Shown here in pieces: positions 17,331-27,253 of a DNA stretch of 64,000 nt (its first letter is position 1; the number at the start of each line of letters is the position of its first letter). This stretch comes from Streptomyces triticirhizae (GTDB taxonomy: Bacteria > Actinomycetota > Actinomycetes > Streptomycetales > Streptomycetaceae). The notes under the pieces were generated by a model. The model was not told the origin of the DNA and did not search any database. It worked only from the letters and a program-made list of their open reading frames with translations. The stretch spans positions 1 through 64,000 of the forward strand of contig NZ_RFFJ01000006.1 of NCBI RefSeq assembly GCF_003696235.1. The letters run 5' to 3'. Made by a program: the position numbers and the translations under genes.

Positions 17331-18992
17331 TCACCGCCGCTTCCGGTCCTTCTCCCGGCTCCCTCCGCTCGCGTCGTGGCCCTCCCCGGGCGTCCGGGGC
17401 TCCGCCGGTGTCCCCGCTCGGTGCTCGCCCCGGCCCTCGGGTGTCTCCGCCCGTGTCTCCCTCCGGTGCTCGTCCCGGTCGTCCTCGCGGCCGTCCTCTC
17501 GGCCCCGACGTATCTCCGTCCGGTTGTCCTCTCCGCCGACGGGGTCGGGGGTGTCGTCGGAGTCGTCCCCGACGGCCTCAGCGAATGAGGCGTCGATCAG
17601 CCGCTGGGTGAGCCGGCGGCGCACATAGACCGCGAGGACCGCCAGCACCAGCCCGGTCAGCAGCAGCGGGGAGCGCAGCGCCGCCTCCCGCCCCCAGTGC
17701 GGCTCGGCCAGCGTCACCAGCAGGCCGCCCAGCGCGGCGCCGAGCGGGATGGTGCCCCAGCCCAGCAGCCGGTAGACGCTGTTCACCCGGCCCAACAGCC
17801 GGTCGGGTATGAGGGTTTGACGCAGCGAGACGGTGGTCACGTTCCACAGGACCACGACGAAGCCCAGCAGGCTCATCACCGAGCCGACCAGGTACGCGTT
17901 CGAGGCCACGCCGGTGATCGTGAAGACCAGCGTCTGCACCACCGCCAGCAGCGACAGGCTCCGGGCCCGGCCGATCGCCTGGACGACGCGACCGGCGAGC
18001 AGGCCGCCGACCAGGGCGCCGACGCCGGTGACCGAGGAGAGCAGCGCGAAGCCGACCGGCCCGAGCCCCAACACCTCCTGGGCGAAGAGCACATAGGTCA
18101 CCATGGCGCCCTGCGAGGCCATGTTGGAGATGGCCAGCGCGATCGCCAGCCGGCGCAGCAGCGTGTGCCCCCAGAGCCAGCGCACGCCCTCCCTGGTCTC
18201 CGCCCAGAGGGAGGTACCCACCTTCGACGCCTCGCCGGTGCCGACCGCTGCGACGCCCGGGCCCCCGGGCGTCGCAGCCGCCGTCGAGGCGGCGACCGGC
18301 GGGGCGGCGACCGGCGGGGCGGGCGGGCCCGCGCTCCTGGCGCGGAAGGTGCCGCGCAGCGTGAGCAGCAACACCCCCGCCACCACGGCCGTCACCGCGT
18401 CGAAGGCGAAGGGCGCGGCCAGCGTCAACGCCAGCAGCACGCCGCCCAGCGGCCTGGCCAGAAAGTCGTCGGCGACGATCTGGGTGGCCATCAACCGGCC
18501 ATTGGCGCTGTCGAGTTGTCTCCGCTCCACCACGGAGGGGAGGAGGACCTGCGAGGTGTTGTCGAAGAGCACCTCGGAGAAACCGAGAGTCAGCGCGCAG
18601 GCGCAGAGCAGCGGCATCGTCATGGCGTCGACCGCGACCAGCAGCGCGACGGCCCCGACGACCAGGGCGCGGACCCCGGTCATCCACACCATCACCAGCC
18701 GCCGGTCCAGCCGGTCGGCGAGCGCGCCGGCCGGCAGGCTGAACAGCAGCCAGGGCAGCCGGTTGGCCATCGCGACCAGGGCGATCAGAAACGCCTGGTC
18801 CGTGAGGGTGCTGGCCAGCCAGGGGAACCCGATGGCGCTCGCGCCCTGCCCCAGGTTGGAGACCGTGCTGGCCGACCACAGGCGCCAGAACTGCCGGCCC
18901 AGGCCCCGGCGTTGGCGCCGGGAGTCGTCGGGTGCGGCGGCGGTGTGGGGAGCGGCGCCCCGCTCGCGGCTTCTGCTCTTCATGTCGGGCAT
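17331..18992 (-). CDS. MFS transporter with a long charged C-terminal tail
   Basis: 553 residues with about twelve membrane helices. MFS motif A appears as GALADRLDRR after helix 2. A Pro/Ala-rich central loop (about residues 215-255) separates the halves. The last 85 or so residues, after VYVRRRLTQRLIDASF, are cytoplasmic and densely charged (many Arg, Glu, Asp), an unusual extension. It belongs to the MFS_3/enterobactin-exporter-like group. A palindrome (19003-19017) lies 10 bases before the chosen ATG; MKSRSRERG three codons later is an alternative start. Confidence 0.87.
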   Translation of the reverse strand: MPDMKSRSRERGAAPHTAAAPDDSRRQRRGLGRQFWRLWSASTVSNLGQGASAIGFPWLASTLTDQAFLIALVAMANRLPWLLFSLPAGALADRLDRRLVMVWMTGVRALVVGAVALLVAVDAMTMPLLCACALTLGFSEVLFDNTSQVLLPSVVERRQLDSANGRLMATQIVADDFLARPLGGVLLALTLAAPFAFDAVTAVVAGVLLLTLRGTFRARSAGPPAPPVAAPPVAASTAAATPGGPGVAAVGTGEASKVGTSLWAETREGVRWLWGHTLLRRLAIALAISNMASQGAMVTYVLFAQEVLGLGPVGFALLSSVTGVGALVGGLLAGRVVQAIGRARSLSLLAVVQTLVFTITGVASNAYLVGSVMSLLGFVVVLWNVTTVSLRQTLIPDRLLGRVNSVYRLLGWGTIPLGAALGGLLVTLAEPHWGREAALRSPLLLTGLVLAVLAVYVRRRLTQRLIDASFAEAVGDDSDDTPDPVGGEDNRTEIRRGREDGREDDRDEHRRETRAETPEGRGEHRAGTPAEPRTPGEGHDASGGSREKDRKRR

Positions 18993-19002
18993 TCTGCCTC
19001 TC

Positions 19003-19017
19003 GTCACTGACAGTGAC
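19003..19017. promoter_or_regulatory. Palindrome GTCACTG-A-CAGTGAC before the MFS gene
   Basis: A perfect 7-bp inverted repeat with one central base lies between the MFS start codon and its upstream region. On the minus strand it reads GTCACTGTCAGTGAC, sharing ACTGTCAGTG with the two repeats at 20886 and 59869. It may be an operator or a promoter element. Confidence 0.5.
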
Positions 19018-19161
19018 AATCGATCGCGTCGCGGGACGATGCCAATACGCCAACGCACGCCCCCGGTTGACCGACGCGCGCCCCCGGTTGTGCGCCCCGC
19101 GCGAAACCCGCCGGTAACTCTTGTGAAGCTCCCGGTGCGATCGGGAACGGCCGAGCACCAT

Positions 19162-19938
19162 ATGGACACGGAGCACACGATCGACAACGCTCAGGGCATG
19201 ACCCTCCCCACGCCTCCACAACCCCCACACCCCGCGCAAGGGGCGCACGCGCCCCCTGCGAGCGCCCCGCTCGACTCCCTGGCGCTGCTGATCGCGCTGA
19301 TCGGTCTCATCACGCTGATCGTCGGCTCCTCCACCACCTCCTGGATCGCGCTCCGCTTCGACGAGGGGCAGTCCGAGTTGACCCTCAACGAGGTGGCCAG
19401 GCTGCTGCCTTCGGCCGAGCGCGGCAGCGCGCTGGGCGGGTTCGCGCACGCCTACCTCCAGTACTGGAGCGCCCCCACGGCGCTGGTCGCGGCGCTGGCC
19501 TCGCTGGGCGCGGCCTGGCCGCGCCCGGGGCACGCGCCCCGGCGCGCTCTGGGCCGACTCGCCACCGTGGCCTGTCTCTTCGGGATCGTCGCGACGGTCC
19601 TGCTCGCGGCGTCGCTCAACGGCCTTGGCGTCAGGGAGGGTTACTGGAGCGAGTGCCGGGTGCTGGCCGGCCCGTGGGTCGCGGTGGTCGGGCTGGCGCT
19701 GATGCTCGCCGGCGTTCGCCTGAGCCAGCGGCCCGGCCGGACGGCGCGAAACGAGCCCGCCCGGCCCGAGGCGACGCGGGACGCGTTCGCCGCGCCCGCC
19801 GGCCTCGACGCGGGCGCGACCGGACCGAGTTGGGCCGAGGTCACCCAGGCGCCCGAGCCGCTCGGCGAGACGCCCGTTCAGGCGACGCGCGTCCCGTCCT
19901 GCCAGACGGCCGAGACCAGCGGGACGCCCGGCCGATAG
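19162..19938 (+). CDS. Small integral membrane protein of unknown function
   Basis: 258 residues. A Pro-rich cytoplasmic head ([11 protein letters not shown]) precedes four hydrophobic segments, the first being [16 protein letters not shown] and the last [16 protein letters not shown]. The C-terminal 70 residues are hydrophilic and Ala/Pro-rich. I do not recognise a family. The start is uncertain: ATG 19162 or ATG 19198, neither with a strong ribosome site. Its last 61 bases overlap the convergent hutI gene, so the true end may be earlier if the sequence contains an error. Confidence 0.62.
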   Translation: MDTEHTIDNAQGMTLPTPPQPPHPAQGAHAPPASAPLDSLALLIALIGLITLIVGSSTTSWIALRFDEGQSELTLNEVARLLPSAERGSALGGFAHAYLQYWSAPTALVAALASLGAAWPRPGHAPRRALGRLATVACLFGIVATVLLAASLNGLGVREGYWSECRVLAGPWVAVVGLALMLAGVRLSQRPGRTARNEPARPEATRDAFAAPAGLDAGATGPSWAEVTQAPEPLGETPVQATRVPSCQTAETSGTPGR

Positions 19939-21047
19939 GCGAGGTGGACCGGGTCGGGCGCGGCCAACAGCGCCAGGTCGGCCCGGGTGCCGGGCGCCAA
20001 CCGCCCGATGTCGGTGCGGTCCAGGGCGGCCGCCCCGCCGGCGGTCGAGGACCAGAGCGCCTCGTCGGGTGTCATGCCCATCTCGCGAACGGCGACGGCC
20101 AGGCAGAACGGCATGGAACTGGTGAAGGACGACCCGGGGTTGCAGTCCGTGGCGAGCGCGACCACGACCCCGGCGTCCAGCAGCCGGCGGGCGTCCGGGT
20201 AGGGGGCCCGGGTCGAGAACTCGCAGCCGGGCAGCAGCGTGGCGACGGTCGTTCCGTCGGCGAGGGCCGCCACGTCGGCGTCCGTCAGATGGGTGCAGTG
20301 GTCGGCGGAACGCGCGCCCAGCTCCACGGCGAGCGCGACCCCCGGGCCGGGGCCGAGCTGGTTGGCGTGAACGCGCAGCCCCAACCCCCGAGCGCGGCCG
20401 GCCAGGAGGACGGCGCGGGCCTGCTCGGCGTCGAACGCCCCACGCTCGCAGAAGACGTCGATCCACCGGGCGTGGGGGGCGCAGGCGTCGAGCATCGGGC
20501 CGGTCACCAGGTCGACATAGGCGGCGGGGTCGTCCCGGTACTCGGGCGGCACGATGTGGGCGCCGAGGAAGGTGACCTCCGTCAGCTGCCGGACGGCGAT
20601 CCGCAGCGCCCTGGCCTCGTCCTCGACGGTGAGCCCGTAGCCGGACTTGGTCTCCACGGTGGTGGTGCCCTGGCGGGCCATCTCGTGGCGGAAGTGGGCC
20701 AGCCGCCGGGCCAGTTCGGCGTCGGTCGCGGCGCGGGTGGCGGCGACGGTGGTGGCGATCCCGCCGGCCTCGTAGGGCCGCCCCGACATCCGCGCGTGGA
20801 ACTCGGCGGTGCGGTCGCCGGCGAAGAGCAGATGCGCGTGGGAGTCGACGAAGCCCGGAATCACGCTCCGTCCGGCCGCGTCGATGTGACTGTCAGTGGC
20901 GGGTGCTCTACTGGACGCACCGATCCAGGCGACGCGATCGTCCTCCACCACGAGGGCCGCGTCCCGGATTCGGCCGAGTGGTCCACTGCCCAGGGAGGGG
21001 TCGTTGGTGACAAGGGTGTTGATGTGGGTGATGGCGATGCTGGGCAT
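19878..21047 (-). CDS. hutI: Imidazolonepropionase
   Basis: Third enzyme of histidine degradation, opening 4-imidazolone-5-propionate to N-formimino-L-glutamate. The 389 residues include the metal-binding [31 protein letters not shown], an ADHCTHL region and the Asp-containing ATDCNPGSS. It is the last gene of the hutU, M20 hydrolase, hutF, hutI operon, 128 bases after hutF. The variable loop near residue 55 ([11 protein letters not shown]) is encoded by a sequence carrying the 17-bp repeat at 20886-20902, perhaps an inserted element tolerated in frame. Confidence 0.95.
   Translation of the reverse strand: MPSIAITHINTLVTNDPSLGSGPLGRIRDAALVVEDDRVAWIGASSRAPATDSHIDAAGRSVIPGFVDSHAHLLFAGDRTAEFHARMSGRPYEAGGIATTVAATRAATDAELARRLAHFRHEMARQGTTTVETKSGYGLTVEDEARALRIAVRQLTEVTFLGAHIVPPEYRDDPAAYVDLVTGPMLDACAPHARWIDVFCERGAFDAEQARAVLLAGRARGLGLRVHANQLGPGPGVALAVELGARSADHCTHLTDADVAALADGTTVATLLPGCEFSTRAPYPDARRLLDAGVVVALATDCNPGSSFTSSMPFCLAVAVREMGMTPDEALWSSTAGGAAALDRTDIGRLAPGTRADLALLAAPDPVHLAYRPGVPLVSAVWQDGTRVA
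20886..20902 (+). repeat. GTGACTGTCAGTGGCGG repeat, copy inside hutI
   Basis: A 17-bp sequence identical to 59869-59885 lies antisense within hutI. It is followed after four bases by TCTACT, in the same spacing at which TAGTGT follows the second copy. The spacing suggests promoter geometry directed rightward, against hutI. Function is inferred only from that resemblance. Confidence 0.5.
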
Positions 21048-21175
21048 CGGGGGCGCCTCCCGGTGCGGGGTGCTGGTGCGGCCGCTGCGGCTGGTGCGAG
21101 CGGCAGGGACGGTGGGAGCGGTCGGGGCCTGGCTGGGGGTGCGGCCGTGGGCCGCGACGCTCCCGCCGGGCCGGG

Positions 21176-22528
21176 TCAACGCCGGGCGTGCAGCGCGGCG
21201 ATGGCGCGGCGCAGCGCGCGGGGGGCGTCGTGCACCAGCTGGTGACCGCCGTGACGGACGATGTGTCGCCCGCCCACCACGGTGTGCCGGACGTCGGCGC
21301 CCGTGGCGGCGAAGATCACCGCCTCGGCGGCGAGGCGGGGCGGCGGCCCCGCGGTCCGCACCGTGTCCAGGGAGACGGTGGTGAAGTCGGCGAGCGCGCC
21401 GGTCTCCAGCCGCCCGGCCTCGGGCCAGCCGAGCGCGGCGTGGCCGTTCTCGGTGGCGCAGCGCAGCAGTTGGTCGGCGGTGAAGTGGCCCCTGGCCTGG
21501 GTGCGCACCCGCTCGCCCAGCTCCACGGCCCTGGCCTCCTCGAAGAGGTCGATCACCGCGTGGCTGTCGCTCCCCAGGCTCAACGGGCAGCCGGCGTCGC
21601 GCAGTCGCACGGCGGGGCCGATGCCGTCGGCCAGGTCGCGCTCGGTGGTGGGGCACAGACAGGCTGTGGTGCCGGCGGCGCCGAGGAGGGCCACGTCGGC
21701 CCCGTCCAGGTGGGTCGCGTGGACCGCCGTGGTCCTTCGTGTCAACACCCCGTGGTCGGCGAGGAGTTGGGTGGGGCTGCGGCCGTGGGCCGCCTGGCAC
21801 TCCTCGTTCTCCCTGGGCTGCTCGGAGAGGTGGACATGGAGCGGGGAGCCGTGGCGGGTGGCCCAGTCGGCCACGGTGGCCAGCGCCTCGGCGGGCACCG
21901 CCCGCACGGAGTGCACGGCGGCGCCGATCCGGGCCACGTCGGTGGAGCGCAGGGCTTCGGCGCGCTCGGCCCAGGCCTCCACGGTCCCGTCCGAGAAGCG
22001 CCGCTGGTGACGGTCCGGCGGCCGGCCGAAGCCGGCCGAGAGATAGCAGGTGTCAAGGAGGGTGATACGGATGCCGGCCTCGCCGGCGGCGGCGATGAGC
22101 GCCTCGGCCATCGCGTTGGGGTCGTGGTAGCGGGTGCCGTCCGGCTGGTGGTGCACATAGTGGAACTCGCCGACGCATGTGATGCCGGCCAGCGCCATCT
22201 CGGCGTAGACGGCGCGGGCCAGCGCGTAGTAGCCGTCGGGGTCGAGCAGGAGGGAGAGGTCGTACATGGCGTTGCGCCAGGTCCAGAAGGTGCCGCCGCC
22301 CACCTGGGCGGTGGAGCGCAACGCCCGGTGGAAGGCGTGGCTGTGGACGTTGGCGAGCCCGGGGATCGTCAGGCCCCGCAGCGAGACGGCGCCGATCGGG
22401 GGCTCGTCCACCCCGGGGCGCACCTCGGTGATGGAGCCGTCGAGCGCGGTGGCGATCACCACGCCTGGCTCCACGGTCCCGTTGAGCCAGGCGTGTTCGG
22501 TCCAGTACGTCTGGGCGGTCAGCGACAT
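21176..22528 (-). CDS. hutF: Formimidoylglutamate deiminase
   Basis: 450-residue amidohydrolase that converts N-formimino-L-glutamate to N-formyl-L-glutamate and ammonia. Motifs are the metal-binding [12 protein letters not shown], the HutF-typical WRNAMYDL, the second metal His in [19 protein letters not shown] and [12 protein letters not shown]. It overlaps the upstream M20 hydrolase gene by 10 bases. HutF defines the two-step formylglutamate route of histidine breakdown, matching the presence of an amidohydrolase as the next gene. Confidence 0.94.
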   Translation of the reverse strand: MSLTAQTYWTEHAWLNGTVEPGVVIATALDGSITEVRPGVDEPPIGAVSLRGLTIPGLANVHSHAFHRALRSTAQVGGGTFWTWRNAMYDLSLLLDPDGYYALARAVYAEMALAGITCVGEFHYVHHQPDGTRYHDPNAMAEALIAAAGEAGIRITLLDTCYLSAGFGRPPDRHQRRFSDGTVEAWAERAEALRSTDVARIGAAVHSVRAVPAEALATVADWATRHGSPLHVHLSEQPRENEECQAAHGRSPTQLLADHGVLTRRTTAVHATHLDGADVALLGAAGTTACLCPTTERDLADGIGPAVRLRDAGCPLSLGSDSHAVIDLFEEARAVELGERVRTQARGHFTADQLLRCATENGHAALGWPEAGRLETGALADFTTVSLDTVRTAGPPPRLAAEAVIFAATGADVRHTVVGGRHIVRHGGHQLVHDAPRALRRAIAALHARR

Positions 22529-23820
22529 ACCAGCCCCTCCAGTACCTCGGCGAGTGCGGCGACTCCGGCCAGACAGTCCCGCTGGTCGGCGTGTTCGGCC
22601 GGGGCGTGGGAGACCCCGGTGGGGTTGCGCACATAGAGCATCGCGGTGGGCACCACGGCGGAGAGCACCCCCGCGTCGTGCCCGGCGCCGGTCGGCAGCA
22701 CGGGCGCGTTGTCCAGGCGGGCGGCCACGCTGTCCCGCAGCGCCGGCGTGAACCACTGCGCGCCGGTGTGCGACTCACGGGTCACGGCGAGTTCCACGCC
22801 GTCCCGGGCGGCGCGCTCCCCCGCGCCGGCCTGGATGGCGGCGACCAGCTCGGTCAGGGTCGGGCCGTCCGGCGCCCTGGCGTCCAGCCAGCCGGAGACC
22901 CGGGACGGGATGGCGTTGACCCCGCCGGGTTCGACGGTGACCTTGCCGAAGGTGGCGAGCGCCCCGGCCAGCCGGGCCCGCTTGCGGGCGGCCAGCACGG
23001 TGTGCGCATAGCTGAGCATCGGGTCCCTGCGGTCCGTCAGCCGGGTGGTGCCGGCGTGGTTGGCCTCGCCGGTGAAGTCGAAGCGCCAGCGGCCGTGCGG
23101 CCAGATCAACGAGCCCACGCCGACCGGCCGGTCCAACTCGGCCAGGGCACGCCCCTGTTCGATGTGCAGCTCGACGAAGACCCCGACGCGGCGCAGCCGT
23201 TCGGGGTCGGGACCGAGCCCCTCGGGGTCGTGCCCGGCGCCGAGCATGGCGTCGGCGAGGGTGACGCCCCCGGCGTCCGTCAGCGCCCTGGCCCGCTCCG
23301 GCTCCAGCGCGCCCACCGCCAGCCGGGAGCCCACGCAGGCCACGCCGAAGCGCGCGCCCTCCTCGTCGGCGAACGCGACGACGCCCAGCGGCCGGCGCCC
23401 GGTGCGGCCCCTGGCCCGCAGCTCGTCGAGCGCGGCGAAGGCCGAGACCACGCCGAGCGGCCCGTCGAAGGCGCCGCCGTTCGGCACCGAGTCCAGATGG
23501 GAGCCGGTGACCACGGCGTCGCCCACCGTGGGATCGCCCAGCCAGGCCCACTGGTTGCCGTTGCGGTCCACCTCGTGGGTCAGGCCGCGCGCCAGCGCCT
23601 GGACGCGGAACCACTCGCGCAGTTCGCCGTCCACCGGCGTCCAGGCGTGCCGGCGGTAGCCTCCGGTGCGCGCGTCCCGGCCGATGGGCGCCAGTTGCTC
23701 CCACATGGCGGCGAACGAGCCGACGCCGCCGCTCGGTTCGGCGGCCGGCGCGGCCCCCTCCCACGCGCGCCCGCCCTCCGGCGGCGACGCCACGGGCTCC
23801 AGCGGTTCGGCCTCGGTCAC
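22519..23820 (-). CDS. M20-family amidohydrolase of the hut operon (allantoate amidohydrolase-like)
   Basis: 433-residue binuclear-metal amidase of the M20 / N-carbamoyl-L-amino-acid hydrolase group. Metal and active-site motifs are [26 protein letters not shown], the ELHIEQG strand and GAGHDAG. The GTG start overlaps the hutU stop (GTGA), and its end overlaps hutF. Similar proteins are annotated as allantoate amidohydrolases, but this position, and the absence of a recognisable hutG here, suggest it removes the formyl group from N-formyl-L-glutamate. That role is inference. Confidence 0.86.
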   Translation of the reverse strand: MTEAEPLEPVASPPEGGRAWEGAAPAAEPSGGVGSFAAMWEQLAPIGRDARTGGYRRHAWTPVDGELREWFRVQALARGLTHEVDRNGNQWAWLGDPTVGDAVVTGSHLDSVPNGGAFDGPLGVVSAFAALDELRARGRTGRRPLGVVAFADEEGARFGVACVGSRLAVGALEPERARALTDAGGVTLADAMLGAGHDPEGLGPDPERLRRVGVFVELHIEQGRALAELDRPVGVGSLIWPHGRWRFDFTGEANHAGTTRLTDRRDPMLSYAHTVLAARKRARLAGALATFGKVTVEPGGVNAIPSRVSGWLDARAPDGPTLTELVAAIQAGAGERAARDGVELAVTRESHTGAQWFTPALRDSVAARLDNAPVLPTGAGHDAGVLSAVVPTAMLYVRNPTGVSHAPAEHADQRDCLAGVAALAEVLEGLVCR

Positions 23821-25628
23821 CGCGCGCCCCCCGCCGGGCCGTCGGAGCCCGGGGCCCCGGGACCTGAACCAGCCCCGCCGCCGCCGGCCCCCGACCCCGG
23901 GGCCGGCGCCTCGCGCGTGCCCTCCGGCCCCTCGCGCAGGGGCACCCGCACCCCGTCCCGCTCGGCCACCTCGACGGCCCGCTCGTATCCGGCGTCCACA
24001 TGCCGGAGCACGCCCATCCCCGGGTCGTTGGTCAACACCCGCAGCAGCTTGCGGCCGGCCAGTTCGCTGCCGTCGGCCACCGTGACCTGCCCCGCGTGCA
24101 GCGAGCGCCCCATGCCGACGCCGCCGCCGTGGTGCAGCGACACCCAGGAGGCGCCCGAGGCCACGTTCACCATGGCGTTGAGCAGCGGCCAGTCCGCGAT
24201 GGCGTCCGAGCCGTCCCGCATCCCCTCCGTCTCCCGGTACGGCGAGGCCACCGAGCCGCAGTCCAGGTGGTCCCGGCCGATCACCACCGGCGCGGCCAAC
24301 TCGCCCGAGGCGACCATCTCGTTGAACCGTTCGCCCGCCAGCGCCCGTTCCCCGTGCCCCAGCCAGCAGATCCGCGCCGGCAGCCCCTGGAAGCGGACGC
24401 GTTCCCCGGCCAGCCGCAGCCAGCGGGTGAGCGGTTCGTTCTCCGGGAACAGGTCCAGCACCGCGCGGTCGGTGGCCGCGATGTCCTTCGGGTCCCCGCT
24501 CAGCGCCGCCCAGCGGAACGGCCCGCGCCCCTCGCAGAAGAGCGGCCTGATATAGGCGGGAACGAAGCCGGGGAAGGCGAACGCCCGGGCGTAGCCGGCG
24601 AGTCGCGCCTCGCCACGGATCGAGTTGCCGTAGTCGAAGACCTCGGCCCCCGCGTCCTGGAAGCCGACCATCGCCGCCACATGGCGTGCCATCGACTCCC
24701 TGGCCCGCTCGGTGAACTCGGCCGGGTGCCGGGCCGCGTAGTCCGCCATGTCGTCCAGCTCCACGCCCAGCGGCAGATAGCTCAGCGGGTCGTGGGCGCT
24801 GGTCTGGTCGGTCACGATGTCGACGGGCGCGCTCATCTCCAGCAGCCGGGGCACCACGTCGGCGGCGTTCCCCAGCAACCCGACCGACAGCGGCCGGCGC
24901 TCCTGCCGGGCGCGCACCGCCAGCGCGAGCGCCTCGTCGAGCGTGGCCGCCCGCACGTCGAGGAACCCGTGCTCGATCCGCCGCACGATCGCCCGGGGGT
25001 CGCAGTCCACGCACAGCGCGACGCCGCCGTTCATGGTGACGGCCAACGGTTGGGCGCCGCCCATGCCGCCCAGCCCGGCGGTCAGGGTGAGCGTCCCGGC
25101 GAGGCTGCCGCCGAACCGCCTGGCGGCGACGGCCGCGAAGGTCTCGTAGGTGCCCTGGAGGATGCCCTGGGTGCCGATGTAGATCCAGGAGCCGGCGGTC
25201 ATCTGCCCGTACATGGTCAGGCCCAGCGCCTCCAGGCGGCGGAACTCCTCCCAGTTCGCCCAGTCCCCGACGAGGTTGGAGTTGGCGATCAGCACCCTGG
25301 GCGCCCACTCGTGGGTGGTGAGCACGCCCACCGGCCGCCCCGACTGGACCAGCAGCGTCTCGTCGTCCGCCAGGGTGGTCAGGGTCGCGGCGATCGCGTC
25401 GAAGGAACGCCAGTCCCTGGCGGCCCTGCCGGTCCCGCCGTAGACCACCAGCCGGTCCGGGTGCTCGGCCACCTCGGGGTCGAGGTTGTTGTGGAGCATC
25501 CGCAACGCGGCCTCCTGCGGCCAGCCCCTGGCCGTCAGGGTGGTCCCGGTCGCCGCCCGCACCGGGCGTGCCCCGGGAAGCGCGCCCGACGCCCCCGACG
25601 TTCCTGCCGGCTCTGAGGGTCCTGCCAT
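23817..25628 (-). CDS. hutU: Urocanate hydratase
   Basis: Second enzyme of histidine degradation; NAD+ acts as an electrophile to hydrate urocanate to imidazolonepropionate. The 603-residue chain contains [50 protein letters not shown] and the conserved [18 protein letters not shown]. It is about 45 residues longer than usual because of a C-terminal Gly/Pro/Ala-rich tail. The ATG at 25628 has GGGGAGG upstream. First gene of the hut operon, divergent from a PLP decarboxylase. Confidence 0.95.
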   Translation of the reverse strand: MAGPSEPAGTSGASGALPGARPVRAATGTTLTARGWPQEAALRMLHNNLDPEVAEHPDRLVVYGGTGRAARDWRSFDAIAATLTTLADDETLLVQSGRPVGVLTTHEWAPRVLIANSNLVGDWANWEEFRRLEALGLTMYGQMTAGSWIYIGTQGILQGTYETFAAVAARRFGGSLAGTLTLTAGLGGMGGAQPLAVTMNGGVALCVDCDPRAIVRRIEHGFLDVRAATLDEALALAVRARQERRPLSVGLLGNAADVVPRLLEMSAPVDIVTDQTSAHDPLSYLPLGVELDDMADYAARHPAEFTERARESMARHVAAMVGFQDAGAEVFDYGNSIRGEARLAGYARAFAFPGFVPAYIRPLFCEGRGPFRWAALSGDPKDIAATDRAVLDLFPENEPLTRWLRLAGERVRFQGLPARICWLGHGERALAGERFNEMVASGELAAPVVIGRDHLDCGSVASPYRETEGMRDGSDAIADWPLLNAMVNVASGASWVSLHHGGGVGMGRSLHAGQVTVADGSELAGRKLLRVLTNDPGMGVLRHVDAGYERAVEVAERDGVRVPLREGPEGTREAPAPGSGAGGGGAGSGPGAPGSDGPAGGAR

Positions 25629-25653
25629 GGCGCCTGCCTCCCCGATGTGGGCG

Positions 25654-25687
25654 GAATATTCAATCACTCTAGGGGCTGAATAGATTC
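25654..25687. promoter_or_regulatory. GAAT/ATTC elements in the hutU-decarboxylase divergent region
   Basis: The AT-rich island contains GAATATTC (25654-25661) and GAAT-AG-ATTC (25678-25687), two palindromes with the same half-sites. They lie 26-59 bases before the hutU start and 71 bases or more before the divergent gene. A plausible operator for the nearby RpiR-type regulator; binding is not shown by sequence alone. Confidence 0.4.
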
Positions 25688-25757
25688 GCTCAACAGGGCG
25701 CGGTTCCCCTTTCTCACGGGCCTGACCCCGGCCGCCCGGTCGTGTTTGGCTGGGGGC

Positions 25758-27065
25758 ATGGTGCTCCCAACCCGACGCGACCAGGCCGTCCGGGCCCTGC
25801 TCGCCCACGGCCTCCTCACCGACGACCAGCCCCTGGCCGCCCTGCTCGACCTGCGGGGCGTCCAGGAGTCGGCCTCCGCTCTCCATGCTGCCTTCGATGC
25901 GGTCACCGCGCCCGGCCAACGGGTGCTGCACACGTTCGCCGTCAAGGCCGCCACCCTGGTGCCGGTGCTGCGGCTGCTGGACGGGTTCGGCATCGGCAGC
26001 GAGGTGGCCAGCCCGGGCGAGCTGGCGCTGGCCGAGGCCGCCGGGCTCGCCGCCGACCGGATCGTGCTCGACTCCCCCGCCAAGACCGGCGCCGAACTGC
26101 GCCGCGCCCTGGACCTCGGCATCGCCTGCAACGCGGACAACCCCCAGGAGCTGGAACGGCTCGACGCCCTGCTCCCCGACCACCCCGGCCATGGGCCGAT
26201 CGGGCTGCGGATCAACCCCCAGCTGGGCGGCGGAACCATCGACGCGATGAGCACCGCGACCGCCACCAGCAAGTTCGGGGTCGCGCTGCGCGACCCGGGG
26301 GCGCGCGACTGGGTGGTGCGCGCCTTTCTCACCCGCCCCTGGCTGACCCGGCTGCACTGCCATGTCGGCTCCCAGGGCATGGCGCTGGAGGCGATGGCGG
26401 ACGGCGTGCGGGAGACCTACGAGCTGGCCGAGGAGATCAACGCGGCGGCCGGCCGGCGGCAGGTCGACACCCTGGACATCGGCGGCGGGCTGCCGGTCAA
26501 CTTCGCCTCCGACGAGATCACGCCCGCCTTCGCCGACTACGCGCGGCTGCTGAGGGAGACGGTGCCCGGCCTCTTCGACGGGCGGTACGGGCTGGTCACC
26601 GAGTTCGGCCGGGCGCTGCTGGCCAAGGCCGGCATGGTGGTGGCCCGCGTCGAGTACACCAAGGAGTCCGGCGGCCGCCCGATCGCCGTCACCCACGCCG
26701 GCGCCCAGGTCGCGACGCGCACCGTCTTCGCGCCCGCCTCCTGGCCGTTGCGGGTGGCGGCCTACGGCCCTGGCGGCGAGCCCAGCGCCGAGCCGCTGGT
26801 CAGCCAGGACGTGGCCGGGCCCTGCTGCTTCGCCGGTGACCTGGTCGCCATCGACCGCCCGCTGCCCAGGCTCCGGCCGAACGACCTGGTGGCCCTGCTC
26901 GACACCGGCGCGTACTACTTCTCCACGCCCTTCGGCTACAACGCGCTCCCCCGCCCCGCCGTCTACGGCTACTCGGTCGACGGCCGGGGGCCCGCCGTGC
27001 TGACCCCGCTGCGCCGCGCGCAGACCCTGGCCGAACTGGTGGAGGAGGCGGGCGGCTCGCTCTGA
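25758..27065 (+). CDS. PLP-dependent fold-III decarboxylase (diaminopimelate decarboxylase-like)
   Basis: 435 residues with an alanine-racemase-type barrel followed by a C-terminal beta domain. The PLP Lys lies in [10 protein letters not shown] (about residue 54), with the phosphate-binding HCHVGSQG and [19 protein letters not shown], and a substrate loop ending [21 protein letters not shown]. It is related to LysA and ornithine/arginine decarboxylases, but the strain should also have a housekeeping lysA, so the substrate here is open. The ATG at 25758 is preferred to an upstream TTG. It shares a divergent promoter region with hutU, which may link it to amino-acid catabolism. Confidence 0.85.
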   Translation: MVLPTRRDQAVRALLAHGLLTDDQPLAALLDLRGVQESASALHAAFDAVTAPGQRVLHTFAVKAATLVPVLRLLDGFGIGSEVASPGELALAEAAGLAADRIVLDSPAKTGAELRRALDLGIACNADNPQELERLDALLPDHPGHGPIGLRINPQLGGGTIDAMSTATATSKFGVALRDPGARDWVVRAFLTRPWLTRLHCHVGSQGMALEAMADGVRETYELAEEINAAAGRRQVDTLDIGGGLPVNFASDEITPAFADYARLLRETVPGLFDGRYGLVTEFGRALLAKAGMVVARVEYTKESGGRPIAVTHAGAQVATRTVFAPASWPLRVAAYGPGGEPSAEPLVSQDVAGPCCFAGDLVAIDRPLPRLRPNDLVALLDTGAYYFSTPFGYNALPRPAVYGYSVDGRGPAVLTPLRRAQTLAELVEEAGGSL

Positions 27066-27067
27066 GG

Positions 27068-27165
27068 CGCGCACGGAACGGAACGGAACGGCGGGCACGG
27101 AGCGGAGCCGACCAGAACGCAACGGAACGGAACGGCCCGCAACGGAACGGACCGGCGCGCACGGG
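27068..27165. repeat. ACGGA pentanucleotide-rich repeat
   Basis: Between the decarboxylase and RpiR genes, AACGG/ACGGA units recur in blocks of two or three (GGAACGGAACGGAACGG, then twice more). The stretch has no convincing open frame. The remaining bases to 27253 also show nothing gene-like. Confidence 0.7.
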
Positions 27166-27253
27166 GCCGAGAAGCGGCGCGCGCCAGGCGGAACGCGCGG
27201 TCTGGTGCGACGCACGCCGGTTGGCGCGGCGCGCGCCGACGAGCACGCGCCGT

